From JBAXGE01 sp044344145 (lineage in GTDB: Bacteria; Planctomycetota; Phycisphaerae; WQYP01): DNA of 30,878 bases. Positions 24,725-30,878 of this stretch are shown piece by piece. A program made the position numbers and the translations under genes. The stretch covers positions 1-30,878 of the forward strand of contig JBIJDM010000007.1 in assembly GCA_044344145.1 (NCBI GenBank), read 5' to 3'. The notes beneath the pieces were generated by a model, which was not told where the DNA came from, did not search any database, and worked only from the letters and a program-made list of their open reading frames with translations. Every line of letters starts with the position of its first letter. The stretch's first letter is position 1.

Positions 24725-27433
24725 TTACTCCTTGCGCGGCCAACGATTGGAATTGCCCGGGTGGCGTAGAATCCACAACTCGGGATCGAGCTCCACACGC
24801 TCGGGTGTGAAAGGCAATTCAAAGGTTATGGCCTGTTCGGACTTGTCCAACCTCTGCTTGGCAATCGTAACGGCCTTGCCCGCCGGACCATAGCAGCGAA
24901 TATCAACGGGCATGGGATACAACTCGTCGGGCTGGGTGATATTCAAGGTCACGGATTGTTTGCCATCGGGGAGTGACTTCACGGACATATTTTCGATCCG
25001 ATAATGGGCAAAGCCGGACGAATTCAACCACAGGGCAAAGAAACCGCGCAAATCCTCTCCCGCAACGTCCGTGGCCACGCGTTTGAAATCTTCGACATTG
25101 GCCGGGGTGTGACGGTAGGATTCCGCCCAACGGCGCAATAGTTTGAAGAATTTTTCATCGCCCATCACATAACGCAACGAGTGCAGAACGTAGGCCCCCT
25201 TCTCGTAAACCACCGGGCGGTACAGCGGTGAATCCGCCAGACAGTTCATCACAGTTTCTTTGGACCGGGGGAAGCGCAGGGTGAAATCCAGGAACAACTG
25301 GGCGTAGCGCAGCATATGCATACGCAGCGCATTGGCGCCTTCGCATTTCTCGGTATACAAGGCATCCAGATAGGTGGCGAAACCTTCGGACAACCATTGG
25401 CTGTAATCAGTGTCCATCAGATTAATCGGGATGAGATTGCCGAACCATTGATGGGCCAATTCATGGGCCAGCAGGGTGCTGGGGACTTCTTTATGATTGA
25501 CCATATCAGATTGCAACCACATCATCGAAGCCGGCCCCACACCGCCCAGAAAGGGTGGCAAGGGGACTTCGACAATGGCTATTTTTTCATACGGATATGG
25601 TACCACGCTTTGCGAGTAGAAATTCAAAATATCGTGGGTGGTAGTCACGTAGGCGTCATGTTTTTTGGCGTTTACCGGGCGCAAGTAGGTGTAATAATGG
25701 ATGGCGCCGCGGGTTTCGTCTTGCAGTTCATAGGGACCGTAGGCGAAATAGAGTCCAAAGACCGGTTCGTCGGTGCTGAACTTGAACTCACCGGGCTTGG
25801 TCGCAGTACCTGGTTTGCGCTCCACCAAACGGCCGTTCTGGACCGCTTCGCCGGTGGCGTGCAGACGAATTTTGACATCGGCTTTGAACAGATCGCCGAT
25901 GATGGTGGTGGGATACCACAAGCCAGAGGACAAACCATAGCCAAACTCACCAACCGTCAGATGCGGTGTCACCAGCGGTTCGTCTTCCGCACGTGGGGTA
26001 TGTACCAGCACGGGCCGGGTGGTCGGTTCCAGTGTACTCGGGGCCGGACGGGTGGCAGGTCTGGTAGCCGGTCTGGTAGCCGGTCGGGACGTGGTGGTGG
26101 AAGGATGCCGGATTTGCTGGGCTTCGGGGCCTGCATAAATGCCGGAGTAGGAAAAATCAAGTTTAATTTGCTCATCTTTACGGAATATACTGGGTAGTTT
26201 CCAACGCCAAGTATCGCCGATTAACTGAGGTACCAACCGCACCCCGTTGACCGCGGCGGAATTGACCTTCATATGATTGGCCAGCATGAGCAGGATTTCG
26301 CGTTTGTCGTCACCCCGGTTAATAAGGGTGAGTGAACCGGCGACTGTAATACGGTGCTGATCGGGTTGAATATCCACCATCAGTGTGTAGGTTTGGGCAT
26401 CCAGCTTCTGCTGGGCAAACATTTTAAGTTGTTCGGCCGGGGGAATGGCTTTATCACCCAACGTATCGTATGGGATGGTCCCGCCATAACGACCCTTACC
26501 GTAGGTTTCGCCGGCTTGTTGGGCTTCCTGCTGCCGGGCACTGCGGCTGCGACTGCGGGCTTCCGGGACGTTGGGGCTGTCGGGAAATTCTTTGGCCATT
26601 TTCTCGTAGGCTTCCGCCGCTTCTTTCTGGCGGTGCAGTTTGTCGCTGAGTAAACGGCCTTTTTCCATCAATGCCCGTTCGGTCCACGGCACCGATTTGG
26701 GGTACTTTTCCGTCATCTCCGTGAGTATACGCAGAGCCGTTTCCGGTTCATTCGCGTAATCATACAGTTTGGCCAACCGGTACATCGCTTCGGGTACATC
26801 ATCCCCCAGCGGATAGTCGGTCAGGTACTGCTTGAAGATTTCCAGCGCTTTGATCGGTGGCTCCACCAGACCTTCATGCCAGATCCGGCCCATTTCCATC
26901 AGTGCCAGCGCAGCGCCCGGTCCGGTGGGAAAAGTAGTGCGATACAGTTCGTACTTGCCCAACGCACGTTTATACTTTGGTTCCGCTTCCGGCATCGTGC
27001 GGGACTTCAAGTCGTCCGCCTGCCGATGTAAGATTTTTCCCTGTTCCAAGAGTGCCTGACCACCACTTTTTTCCTGATCGGCATAGTTTTTGGTCAGATA
27101 TTCCCAGTAGTCCAGCGCTTTTTCCTCATTTTTCTTAAGCTCAAAGATGAGTATGGCCAGACGCCGCCAAGCTTCCGCCGCATCGTCGGATTTCCCAAAC
27201 CGTGTTTCGATGGCCTCGTAGAGCTGGATGGTTTGACCAAGCAGTTGTTGGTATTGCTCGGGGGTCAGCGTCTCTTTCTCAGCGCGAAGCCGGGCTTCAT
27301 ACTTGCCGGCCAGCATTAATTGCGCGCTGGCGGTTTGCGGGGTACTAAAGTACCAATAGGCATAGCCCACCCCCAATATCCCCGCGACCAGCAACACCGT
27401 AAGCACAAAAATCAGGATCGTCCGTCTTTCCAT
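24725..27433 (-). CDS. Membrane-anchored TPR protein with M1 aminopeptidase-like domain
   Basis: The 902-residue protein has one N-terminal helix (about 5-29), then TPR-like helical repeats to about 300 (for example WRRLAILIFELKKNEEKALD and PEAMYRLAKLYDYANEPETA). An M1-type beta-sandwich and catalytic domain follow. HELAHQW at 657-663 supplies two zinc histidines, and WLSEGFATYLDAL with Glu683 is the third-ligand segment. VYEKGAYVLHSL is the family helix carrying the catalytic tyrosine region. Two departures are visible: the usual GAMEN/GGMEY exopeptidase motif is GGVGPASMM without its Glu, and 21 rather than 18 residues separate HExxH from Glu683. A Thr/Pro/Ala-rich tandem repeat interrupts the sandwich. 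Aminopeptidase specificity is therefore doubtful. GGAG precedes the ATG; the gene is divergent from the methyltransferase. Confidence 0.85.
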   Translation of the reverse strand: MERRTILIFVLTVLLVAGILGVGYAYWYFSTPQTASAQLMLAGKYEARLRAEKETLTPEQYQQLLGQTIQLYEAIETRFGKSDDAAEAWRRLAILIFELKKNEEKALDYWEYLTKNYADQEKSGGQALLEQGKILHRQADDLKSRTMPEAEPKYKRALGKYELYRTTFPTGPGAALALMEMGRIWHEGLVEPPIKALEIFKQYLTDYPLGDDVPEAMYRLAKLYDYANEPETALRILTEMTEKYPKSVPWTERALMEKGRLLSDKLHRQKEAAEAYEKMAKEFPDSPNVPEARSRSRSARQQEAQQAGETYGKGRYGGTIPYDTLGDKAIPPAEQLKMFAQQKLDAQTYTLMVDIQPDQHRITVAGSLTLINRGDDKREILLMLANHMKVNSAAVNGVRLVPQLIGDTWRWKLPSIFRKDEQIKLDFSYSGIYAGPEAQQIRHPSTTTSRPATRPATRPATRPAPSTLEPTTRPVLVHTPRAEDEPLVTPHLTVGEFGYGLSSGLWYPTTIIGDLFKADVKIRLHATGEAVQNGRLVERKPGTATKPGEFKFSTDEPVFGLYFAYGPYELQDETRGAIHYYTYLRPVNAKKHDAYVTTTHDILNFYSQSVVPYPYEKIAIVEVPLPPFLGGVGPASMMWLQSDMVNHKEVPSTLLAHELAHQWFGNLIPINLMDTDYSQWLSEGFATYLDALYTEKCEGANALRMHMLRYAQLFLDFTLRFPRSKETVMNCLADSPLYRPVVYEKGAYVLHSLRYVMGDEKFFKLLRRWAESYRHTPANVEDFKRVATDVAGEDLRGFFALWLNSSGFAHYRIENMSVKSLPDGKQSVTLNITQPDELYPMPVDIRCYGPAGKAVTIAKQRLDKSEQAITFELPFTPERVELDPELWILRHPGNSNRWPRKE
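26046..26084 (-). repeat. 12-bp tandem repeat encoding an RPAT linker
   Basis: Two exact copies of GGTCTGGTAGCC (26058-26069 and 26070-26081), flanked by degenerate copies, encode consecutive Arg-Pro-Ala-Thr units within the M1-like gene. Such repeats can slip and change linker length. Confidence 0.7.
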
Positions 27434-27467
27434 CGTATCACTCCAACCCGGGATAAGAATAAGGCAG

Positions 27468-27484
27468 TATCATATCGTATGATA
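27468..27484. promoter_or_regulatory. 17-bp dyad carrying overlapping divergent -10-like boxes
   Basis: TATCATA-TCG-TATGATA is a perfect 7-bp inverted repeat in the 85-base spacer between the M1-like and methyltransferase genes. Each strand reads TATGAT, a good -10 box, so it may be back-to-back promoters or an operator. Clear -35 boxes are missing. Confidence 0.5.
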
Positions 27485-27518
27485 GCGTTGGATGTTACCT
27501 CGGAAAAGAGATGTTTTT

Positions 27519-28778
27519 ATGTCCCGACCCATTGGTCCAGTATATCAACCTGACGATGCCGGATTAAATGTGGCATCCTTGGCCCAATTGGCCGAGGACC
27601 AATATCTACCCCTGCGACAATCAGCCCGTCAAGTGGCAGAACATCCGGGGGGCATCCAAGCCAAAGATATTGCCCAACTTCGCAAGCAATGGCCTGCTGA
27701 TCTGGTCCGTACGGCACTGGTAATTGCGGGAACTCAGACCAAGGCGCTTGGGTCGAAGGGGAAGTTTCAATCCCTTGGGCTTGATTGGTTCTGGTCCACG
27801 CCCGAGGCCTTGGAACAAGCCAGCAGTTATCGGGTGGCATTGCATAAAATGCGCCAGATGGCAGGTTTGGACCTGCATCAGGTTTGGGACTTATGCGCCG
27901 GCATCGGCGGTGATGCACTGGCCTGGAGCGCCCAGCATCCGACCCGCCTGGTTGAACTCAGCCCGGTGCGGTCGTGGATGGCAGAAGCCAATTTGCATGC
28001 ATGCAAGCGTAACGCCGAAGTCTGGTGCCGGGATATTGCCACGATCCGAACCGAAATTAAACCCTCTGATTTTGTTCATATTGACCCCGCCCGGCGGTCC
28101 CGGGGAATTCGGGCGGTCGGCTGGCAAGAGCTTTACCCCTCACCAGCGGCATTTATGCCTTTGCTGGAACCAGCGCGGGCCGCATGCATCAAACTATCCT
28201 CGGCTATGGAGTACAGCGAACTCCCCAGTGGTCATTTGGAACTTATCAGCGATCATGGCAGTGTGGTCCAAGCGGTATTATGGTTGGGCGAAGCGGCGCA
28301 ATTATTAGGACCTCATCCGCGCCGTGCATCCATAGTTACCGATAACGCCTCATGGAGTGTGGCTGGAATGCCACGCCCCCCTTATGCGTTGGCAGAACCG
28401 GACGCATATATCGGCGAGATTGATGGCGCTGTCACCAGGGCGGGATTAAGCACCGAAGTACTCGGCCCGCTCAAAGCTCAGGCCCTGACCGTTGACGGCG
28501 GTTACTGCACCAGTTCCACACCGATCCCGCACCCGGCGGTAACATGGTATGCCACCCGGATGCACGGCGGGGCGGATTTGAAAAAAATCCCGGGCTGGAT
28601 TGCCGATCAGGGACTCAAGGGGTGTATTGAAGTGAAAACGCGCGGAGCCCCTGATATCAATACCGACACCCTACAAAACTTGTGGTCACAAGGTCCGCAC
28701 TATGCGGCGACAGTCATGATCTACCGACGGGACAAACAACTGCGTGCGGTGTTGGCACAGCGCGTGCCCAAATCATAA
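27519..28778 (+). CDS. Class I SAM-dependent methyltransferase with THUMP-like C-terminal domain
   Basis: The 419-residue protein has a helical N-terminal region, then a Rossmann methyltransferase core. VWDLCAGIGGDALAWS (motif I, 122-137) binds SAM, LVELSP (144-149) is motif II, and HIDPARRSRG (187-196) is the motif IV equivalent, the DPARR variant found in a THUMP-like family related to RNA guanine-N2 methyltransferases. The C-terminal part (about 310-419, with KKIPGWIADQGLKGCIEVKTRG) fits the THUMP-like domain. An RNA substrate, possibly rRNA or tRNA, is likely, but the site is unknown. I chose the ATG at 27519, with AAGAG eight bases upstream; a TTG nine codons earlier is open too. The gene stands alone on the plus strand and ends at a strong hairpin. 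Confidence 0.82.
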   Translation: MSRPIGPVYQPDDAGLNVASLAQLAEDQYLPLRQSARQVAEHPGGIQAKDIAQLRKQWPADLVRTALVIAGTQTKALGSKGKFQSLGLDWFWSTPEALEQASSYRVALHKMRQMAGLDLHQVWDLCAGIGGDALAWSAQHPTRLVELSPVRSWMAEANLHACKRNAEVWCRDIATIRTEIKPSDFVHIDPARRSRGIRAVGWQELYPSPAAFMPLLEPARAACIKLSSAMEYSELPSGHLELISDHGSVVQAVLWLGEAAQLLGPHPRRASIVTDNASWSVAGMPRPPYALAEPDAYIGEIDGAVTRAGLSTEVLGPLKAQALTVDGGYCTSSTPIPHPAVTWYATRMHGGADLKKIPGWIADQGLKGCIEVKTRGAPDINTDTLQNLWSQGPHYAATVMIYRRDKQLRAVLAQRVPKS

Positions 28779-28812
28779 AAAAGAGGGGCTTTCTGGATGC
28801 CCAGAAAGCCCC
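28777..28812 (-). terminator. Intrinsic terminator after the Cys-rich gene
   Basis: A perfect 12-bp stem with an ATGC loop (28785-28796 with 28801-28812) is followed on the minus strand by CTC and six T. It serves the Cys-rich gene and may also end the convergent methyltransferase transcript, though no T-run follows on the plus side. Confidence 0.9.
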
Positions 28813-28847
28813 GAATCAAACGCAATACACTTCAGACAATGTGGCCT

Positions 28848-29057
28848 TTAGCTCTTTTTGGGCGCACAGGTCTTGCAGCATTCACACTTGGTGCAGGTGC
28901 CGTTGCACTTGGTGTCTTTCTTGCAGCAACCACAATCGGTGCAGGTGCACTTAGTGCAGCAATCCGGCTTGGCCGGTGCCGCGGTTTCCGCCATCAGGTT
29001 GGCACCAATAAAGCCCATCGCAGCCACAAAACCAACGATCAATAAATTACGCATCAT
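28848..29057 (-). CDS. Small secreted Cys-rich (metallothionein-like) protein
   Basis: The 69-residue product has a signal peptide (MMRNLLIVGFVAAMGFIGA, likely cleaved after NLMA) and then a short Ala/Pro spacer. A compact block follows with 13 cysteines in about 33 residues, starting CCTKCTCTDCGCCKK and ending KCECCKTCAPKKS. CxC, CC and CxxC spacing with lysines and few hydrophobics is what metallothioneins use to bind Cu, Zn or Cd thiolate clusters, but I cannot assign a known family. Export is unusual for a metallothionein-like sequence. I chose the ATG at 29057, with AAAGG about seven bases upstream; longer open frames upstream have no signal and unlikely composition. A second ATG follows immediately. 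Confidence 0.72.
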   Translation of the reverse strand: MMRNLLIVGFVAAMGFIGANLMAETAAPAKPDCCTKCTCTDCGCCKKDTKCNGTCTKCECCKTCAPKKS

Positions 29058-29144
29058 GGTAGAACCTTTTCTGGGCATATAGCCCGAAATAATTGAACTT
29101 AGGAATAACGCAAAAGCGTTGATTCCAAATGAAATTGACACAAT

Positions 29145-29174
29145 AAAAAAAACAATTCGCGCCGCATAAGCGGC
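29145..29174 (-). terminator. Possible terminator between the two small secreted-protein genes
   Basis: GCCGC-TTAT-GCGGC (29161-29174) is followed after eight bases by eight T on the minus strand, 20 bases past the stop of the His/Cys-rich gene. The offset T-run makes it weaker than a typical terminator; partial read-through to the Cys-rich gene is possible. Confidence 0.5.
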
Positions 29175-29193
29175 TTGAGATGCGGTAGGAATC

Positions 29194-29625
29194 TTACGTG
29201 GTAAGCATGCAGCCCAATTCCAGCAAAGTCGCACTGGCATGAGGTCTGAAGGCATCCTGAGACCGCAGCACAGGCGAACCGGGCAGGGATTCAAGTATGA
29301 AATGGTTCAGAATTACACCACCCAGACAAACTGGGTGGAGATTCACAGGCAAACGCAGATCCAACGGGATATTGTCCCCCGCCGACTTCATGGCACAGTG
29401 ACAATCTTTGTCCTGCTGGCCATGGGCTGGCATCTGATCGGAACCATGACCTGCGGTGTGCCGAGGGGCACAGCAGTCGTCCAGATCCGGATCGGTAACC
29501 ACCACCGCTTGGGGACTGGCACATAGGCTCATTCCCTGTGCGACCAATTGCTTACCCAACCCCTCGCTGCAGCAAAGCAGCGGGGTGAGTAGCACAGCCC
29601 ACAAAGCCATAAGAATACGAACCAT
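29194..29625 (-). CDS. Small secreted His/Cys-rich protein, possible metal binder
   Basis: The 143-residue product begins with a signal-like segment (MVRILMALWAVLLTPLLCC). The middle carries a metal-ligand-rich patch of Cys, His and Met, visible in DDCCAPRHTAGHGSDQMPAH and then DKDCHCAMK. The C-terminal half is mildly hydrophobic and has no motif I know. The pattern resembles small exported proteins associated with copper or other soft metals, but the family is not recognised. AGGAG lies seven bases upstream of the ATG at 29625. The Cys-rich gene follows 136 bases downstream on the same strand, so the two may form a metal-handling pair. Confidence 0.65.
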   Translation of the reverse strand: MVRILMALWAVLLTPLLCCSEGLGKQLVAQGMSLCASPQAVVVTDPDLDDCCAPRHTAGHGSDQMPAHGQQDKDCHCAMKSAGDNIPLDLRLPVNLHPVCLGGVILNHFILESLPGSPVLRSQDAFRPHASATLLELGCMLTT

Positions 29626-29700
29626 TAGATACTCCTGATTGAAGTCTACGAATTCAAGACCTCTATGTCAAGATTAATCCAATGCATTAGCTGGATTCGC

Positions 29701-30878
29701 TTATACGTCACGAACGACCCGGGCGTTGATATTGGCCATATCACACGCGACCACATTAGGTTCAGAGCCGGTTAAGCCGCGTAAATCCAACTCGCCACCC
29801 TGGACATTTCGGGCCCAAATCGCATTGAAGGATGGGCGCATGGCACCGGTGCGGATTTTCTCTTCGTTTCCTTCGTAATACGGCTTATTGCAGAAACGAT
29901 TCGGATCGGTCAGCATGCGCCAACTGTCGGCCACCGGATACGTTGGCCAAGTCACCGCAAAGTCACGCAACACAAAGTCGCGGATATTCTCCACGCACAG
30001 CGCGGCACACTTCCCACGCATTTCCGGTGAACCGGGACGGAAACCCACACTCATCGCCTTGGGGCCAAAGATACTCGGGTCATCCAGCATGGCGTAACGC
30101 AACCGGATGTTCTCCATCCGGATATGCGATACCTCAAATTCCGGCCGGGCCGCGCCCAGTAAAATACGGCCATCGGTCAAAATGTCCATATCACGCAAGG
30201 TGACATTACGGATCGCTCCGACCGGGGGCTTGGGGAACGGCCAACCGTGGTTGGGATGTTCCGGCACCACGTCAAACTTGCCTTCCAGATGGTCCACATA
30301 CATCTCAATGGGACGATTGAACGGCCAGCCCCGATTGGTCTGGGCGACGACATTGCTCATGAAGATATTTTCAATCACCGCGCCATCAATGGAACGCAGA
30401 TCCAGAATCCGGGTGCAATTCTTCACCACCAGATTGGTGATGGTGATATTGCGGAAATCATGTCGTGATTCATAACCAATCCGCACGGCCACACAACTGG
30501 TTTCCAGAATACAGTTGGTGATGGTGATGTCGCGGCAATCGCGCGAATCCACCGTGGACTTGAGGGCAATGGCGTCGTCCCCGGTGCTGATGTGACAGTC
30601 GGAAATAATCAGCTCATGGCATCCGGTCACATCAATCCCGTCGGTGTTGGGTCCATAGAGCGTGTTTTGAATCTTCACACCCCGCACCCAGGAACGGGTG
30701 CAATCCCACAGATGCAGCGTCCACCCGCCCGAACCGGTCAGGAATACATCCTGAATACGGACATCTTCGCAGCGTTCAATCTCGACCATCGGACTGGGGC
30801 GGTGCCAGCCGTGTTTGTAGAATACGAATTCACTCGGCCGGTCCTGATACCAGAAATTCACGCCGTTGCCATCAATGC
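29701..30878 (-). CDS. GH28-like right-handed beta-helix protein, 5' end outside window
   Basis: The frame is open to the right edge, where it still reads IDGNGVNFWYQD, a typical pectin-lyase-fold coil, so the true start lies beyond 30878. The visible part (about 392 codons) has repeated beta-helix rungs such as CRDITITNCILET and FRNITITNLVVKNC. The polygalacturonase acids are present: NTDGIDV and STGDDAIALKS. The usual GHG histidine is replaced (SCVAVRIGYES in that place), and RIK is replaced by RILD. It is therefore GH28-related, but probably not an ordinary polygalacturonase; a relative acting on another uronate or rhamnose polymer is possible. The stop is at 29701; no downstream terminator is evident. 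Confidence 0.82.
   Translation of the reverse strand, partial: IDGNGVNFWYQDRPSEFVFYKHGWHRPSPMVEIERCEDVRIQDVFLTGSGGWTLHLWDCTRSWVRGVKIQNTLYGPNTDGIDVTGCHELIISDCHISTGDDAIALKSTVDSRDCRDITITNCILETSCVAVRIGYESRHDFRNITITNLVVKNCTRILDLRSIDGAVIENIFMSNVVAQTNRGWPFNRPIEMYVDHLEGKFDVVPEHPNHGWPFPKPPVGAIRNVTLRDMDILTDGRILLGAARPEFEVSHIRMENIRLRYAMLDDPSIFGPKAMSVGFRPGSPEMRGKCAALCVENIRDFVLRDFAVTWPTYPVADSWRMLTDPNRFCNKPYYEGNEEKIRTGAMRPSFNAIWARNVQGGELDLRGLTGSEPNVVACDMANINARVVRDV

Noticed and set aside
29058..29294. Upstream extension of the Cys-rich protein to 148 residues
   Set aside because: It would overlap the end of the His/Cys-rich gene and bury the signal peptide; the ATG at 29057 has its own ribosome binding site.
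1..30878. CRISPR arrays, tRNA/rRNA genes, insertion sequences or prophage
   Set aside because: Reading both strands I found no regularly spaced repeats, tRNA-like cloverleaf ends, transposase motifs or phage genes.

Overview
The window is a stretch of bacterial chromosome with moderately high GC and dense genes, most of them on the minus strand. I see no tRNA, rRNA, insertion sequence, phage gene or CRISPR array. The gene content points to a planctomycete-like, Phycisphaerae-type heterotroph. Pointers are a single-chain SecDF beside yajC and tgt, a TPR-M1 peptidase-like membrane protein, secreted glycoside hydrolase-like proteins and a Pro/Thr-rich two-TM TPR protein. This placement is an inference from gene types, not a phylogeny.

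Layout, left to right. At 1-3193 (minus) lie deoC and a long addB-type nuclease/helicase gene that runs off the left edge. At 3285-6320 (minus) are a terminator, aspS (with residues typical of a non-discriminating AspRS) and a secreted GH113-like protein. Divergent from it at 6432-8953 (plus) are a membrane DUF218/YdcF protein and a MATE exporter. At 9033-14333 (minus) is the tgt-yajC-secDF operon with its terminator. At 14420-15500 (plus) is a lipoprotein with an HExxH metalloprotease-like motif behind a promoter that carries an inverted repeat. At 15506-17856 (minus) are the two subunits of an electron-bifurcating NfnAB transhydrogenase. At 18022-19648 (minus) is an unrecognised two-TM coiled-coil/TPR protein with its own promoter.

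The most interesting region is 19697-24680 (minus). A near-consensus promoter is followed by a clear SAM-I (S-box) riboswitch with a complete terminator/antiterminator platform. Behind it lies a tight cluster: a threonine-synthase-like PLP enzyme, a MoaD/ThiS-type sulfur carrier ending in Gly-Gly, a stand-alone NIL-domain protein, a ThiF/MoeB-type activating enzyme, a DinB-fold protein and a cysteine desulfurase. SAM control of a full sulfur-mobilisation set behind a ThrC-like enzyme suggests sulfur transfer into methionine/homocysteine, possibly through a protein thiocarboxylate. The working hypothesis is that the ThrC-like enzyme is the acceptor enzyme and uses O-phosphohomoserine.

The right end holds a TPR-M1 peptidase-like protein with altered catalytic motifs (24725-27433), a divergent THUMP-like rRNA/RNA methyltransferase gene (27519-28778), two small secreted Cys- or His/Cys-rich putative metal-binding proteins (28848-29625), and a GH28-like beta-helix protein cut by the right edge (29701-30878).
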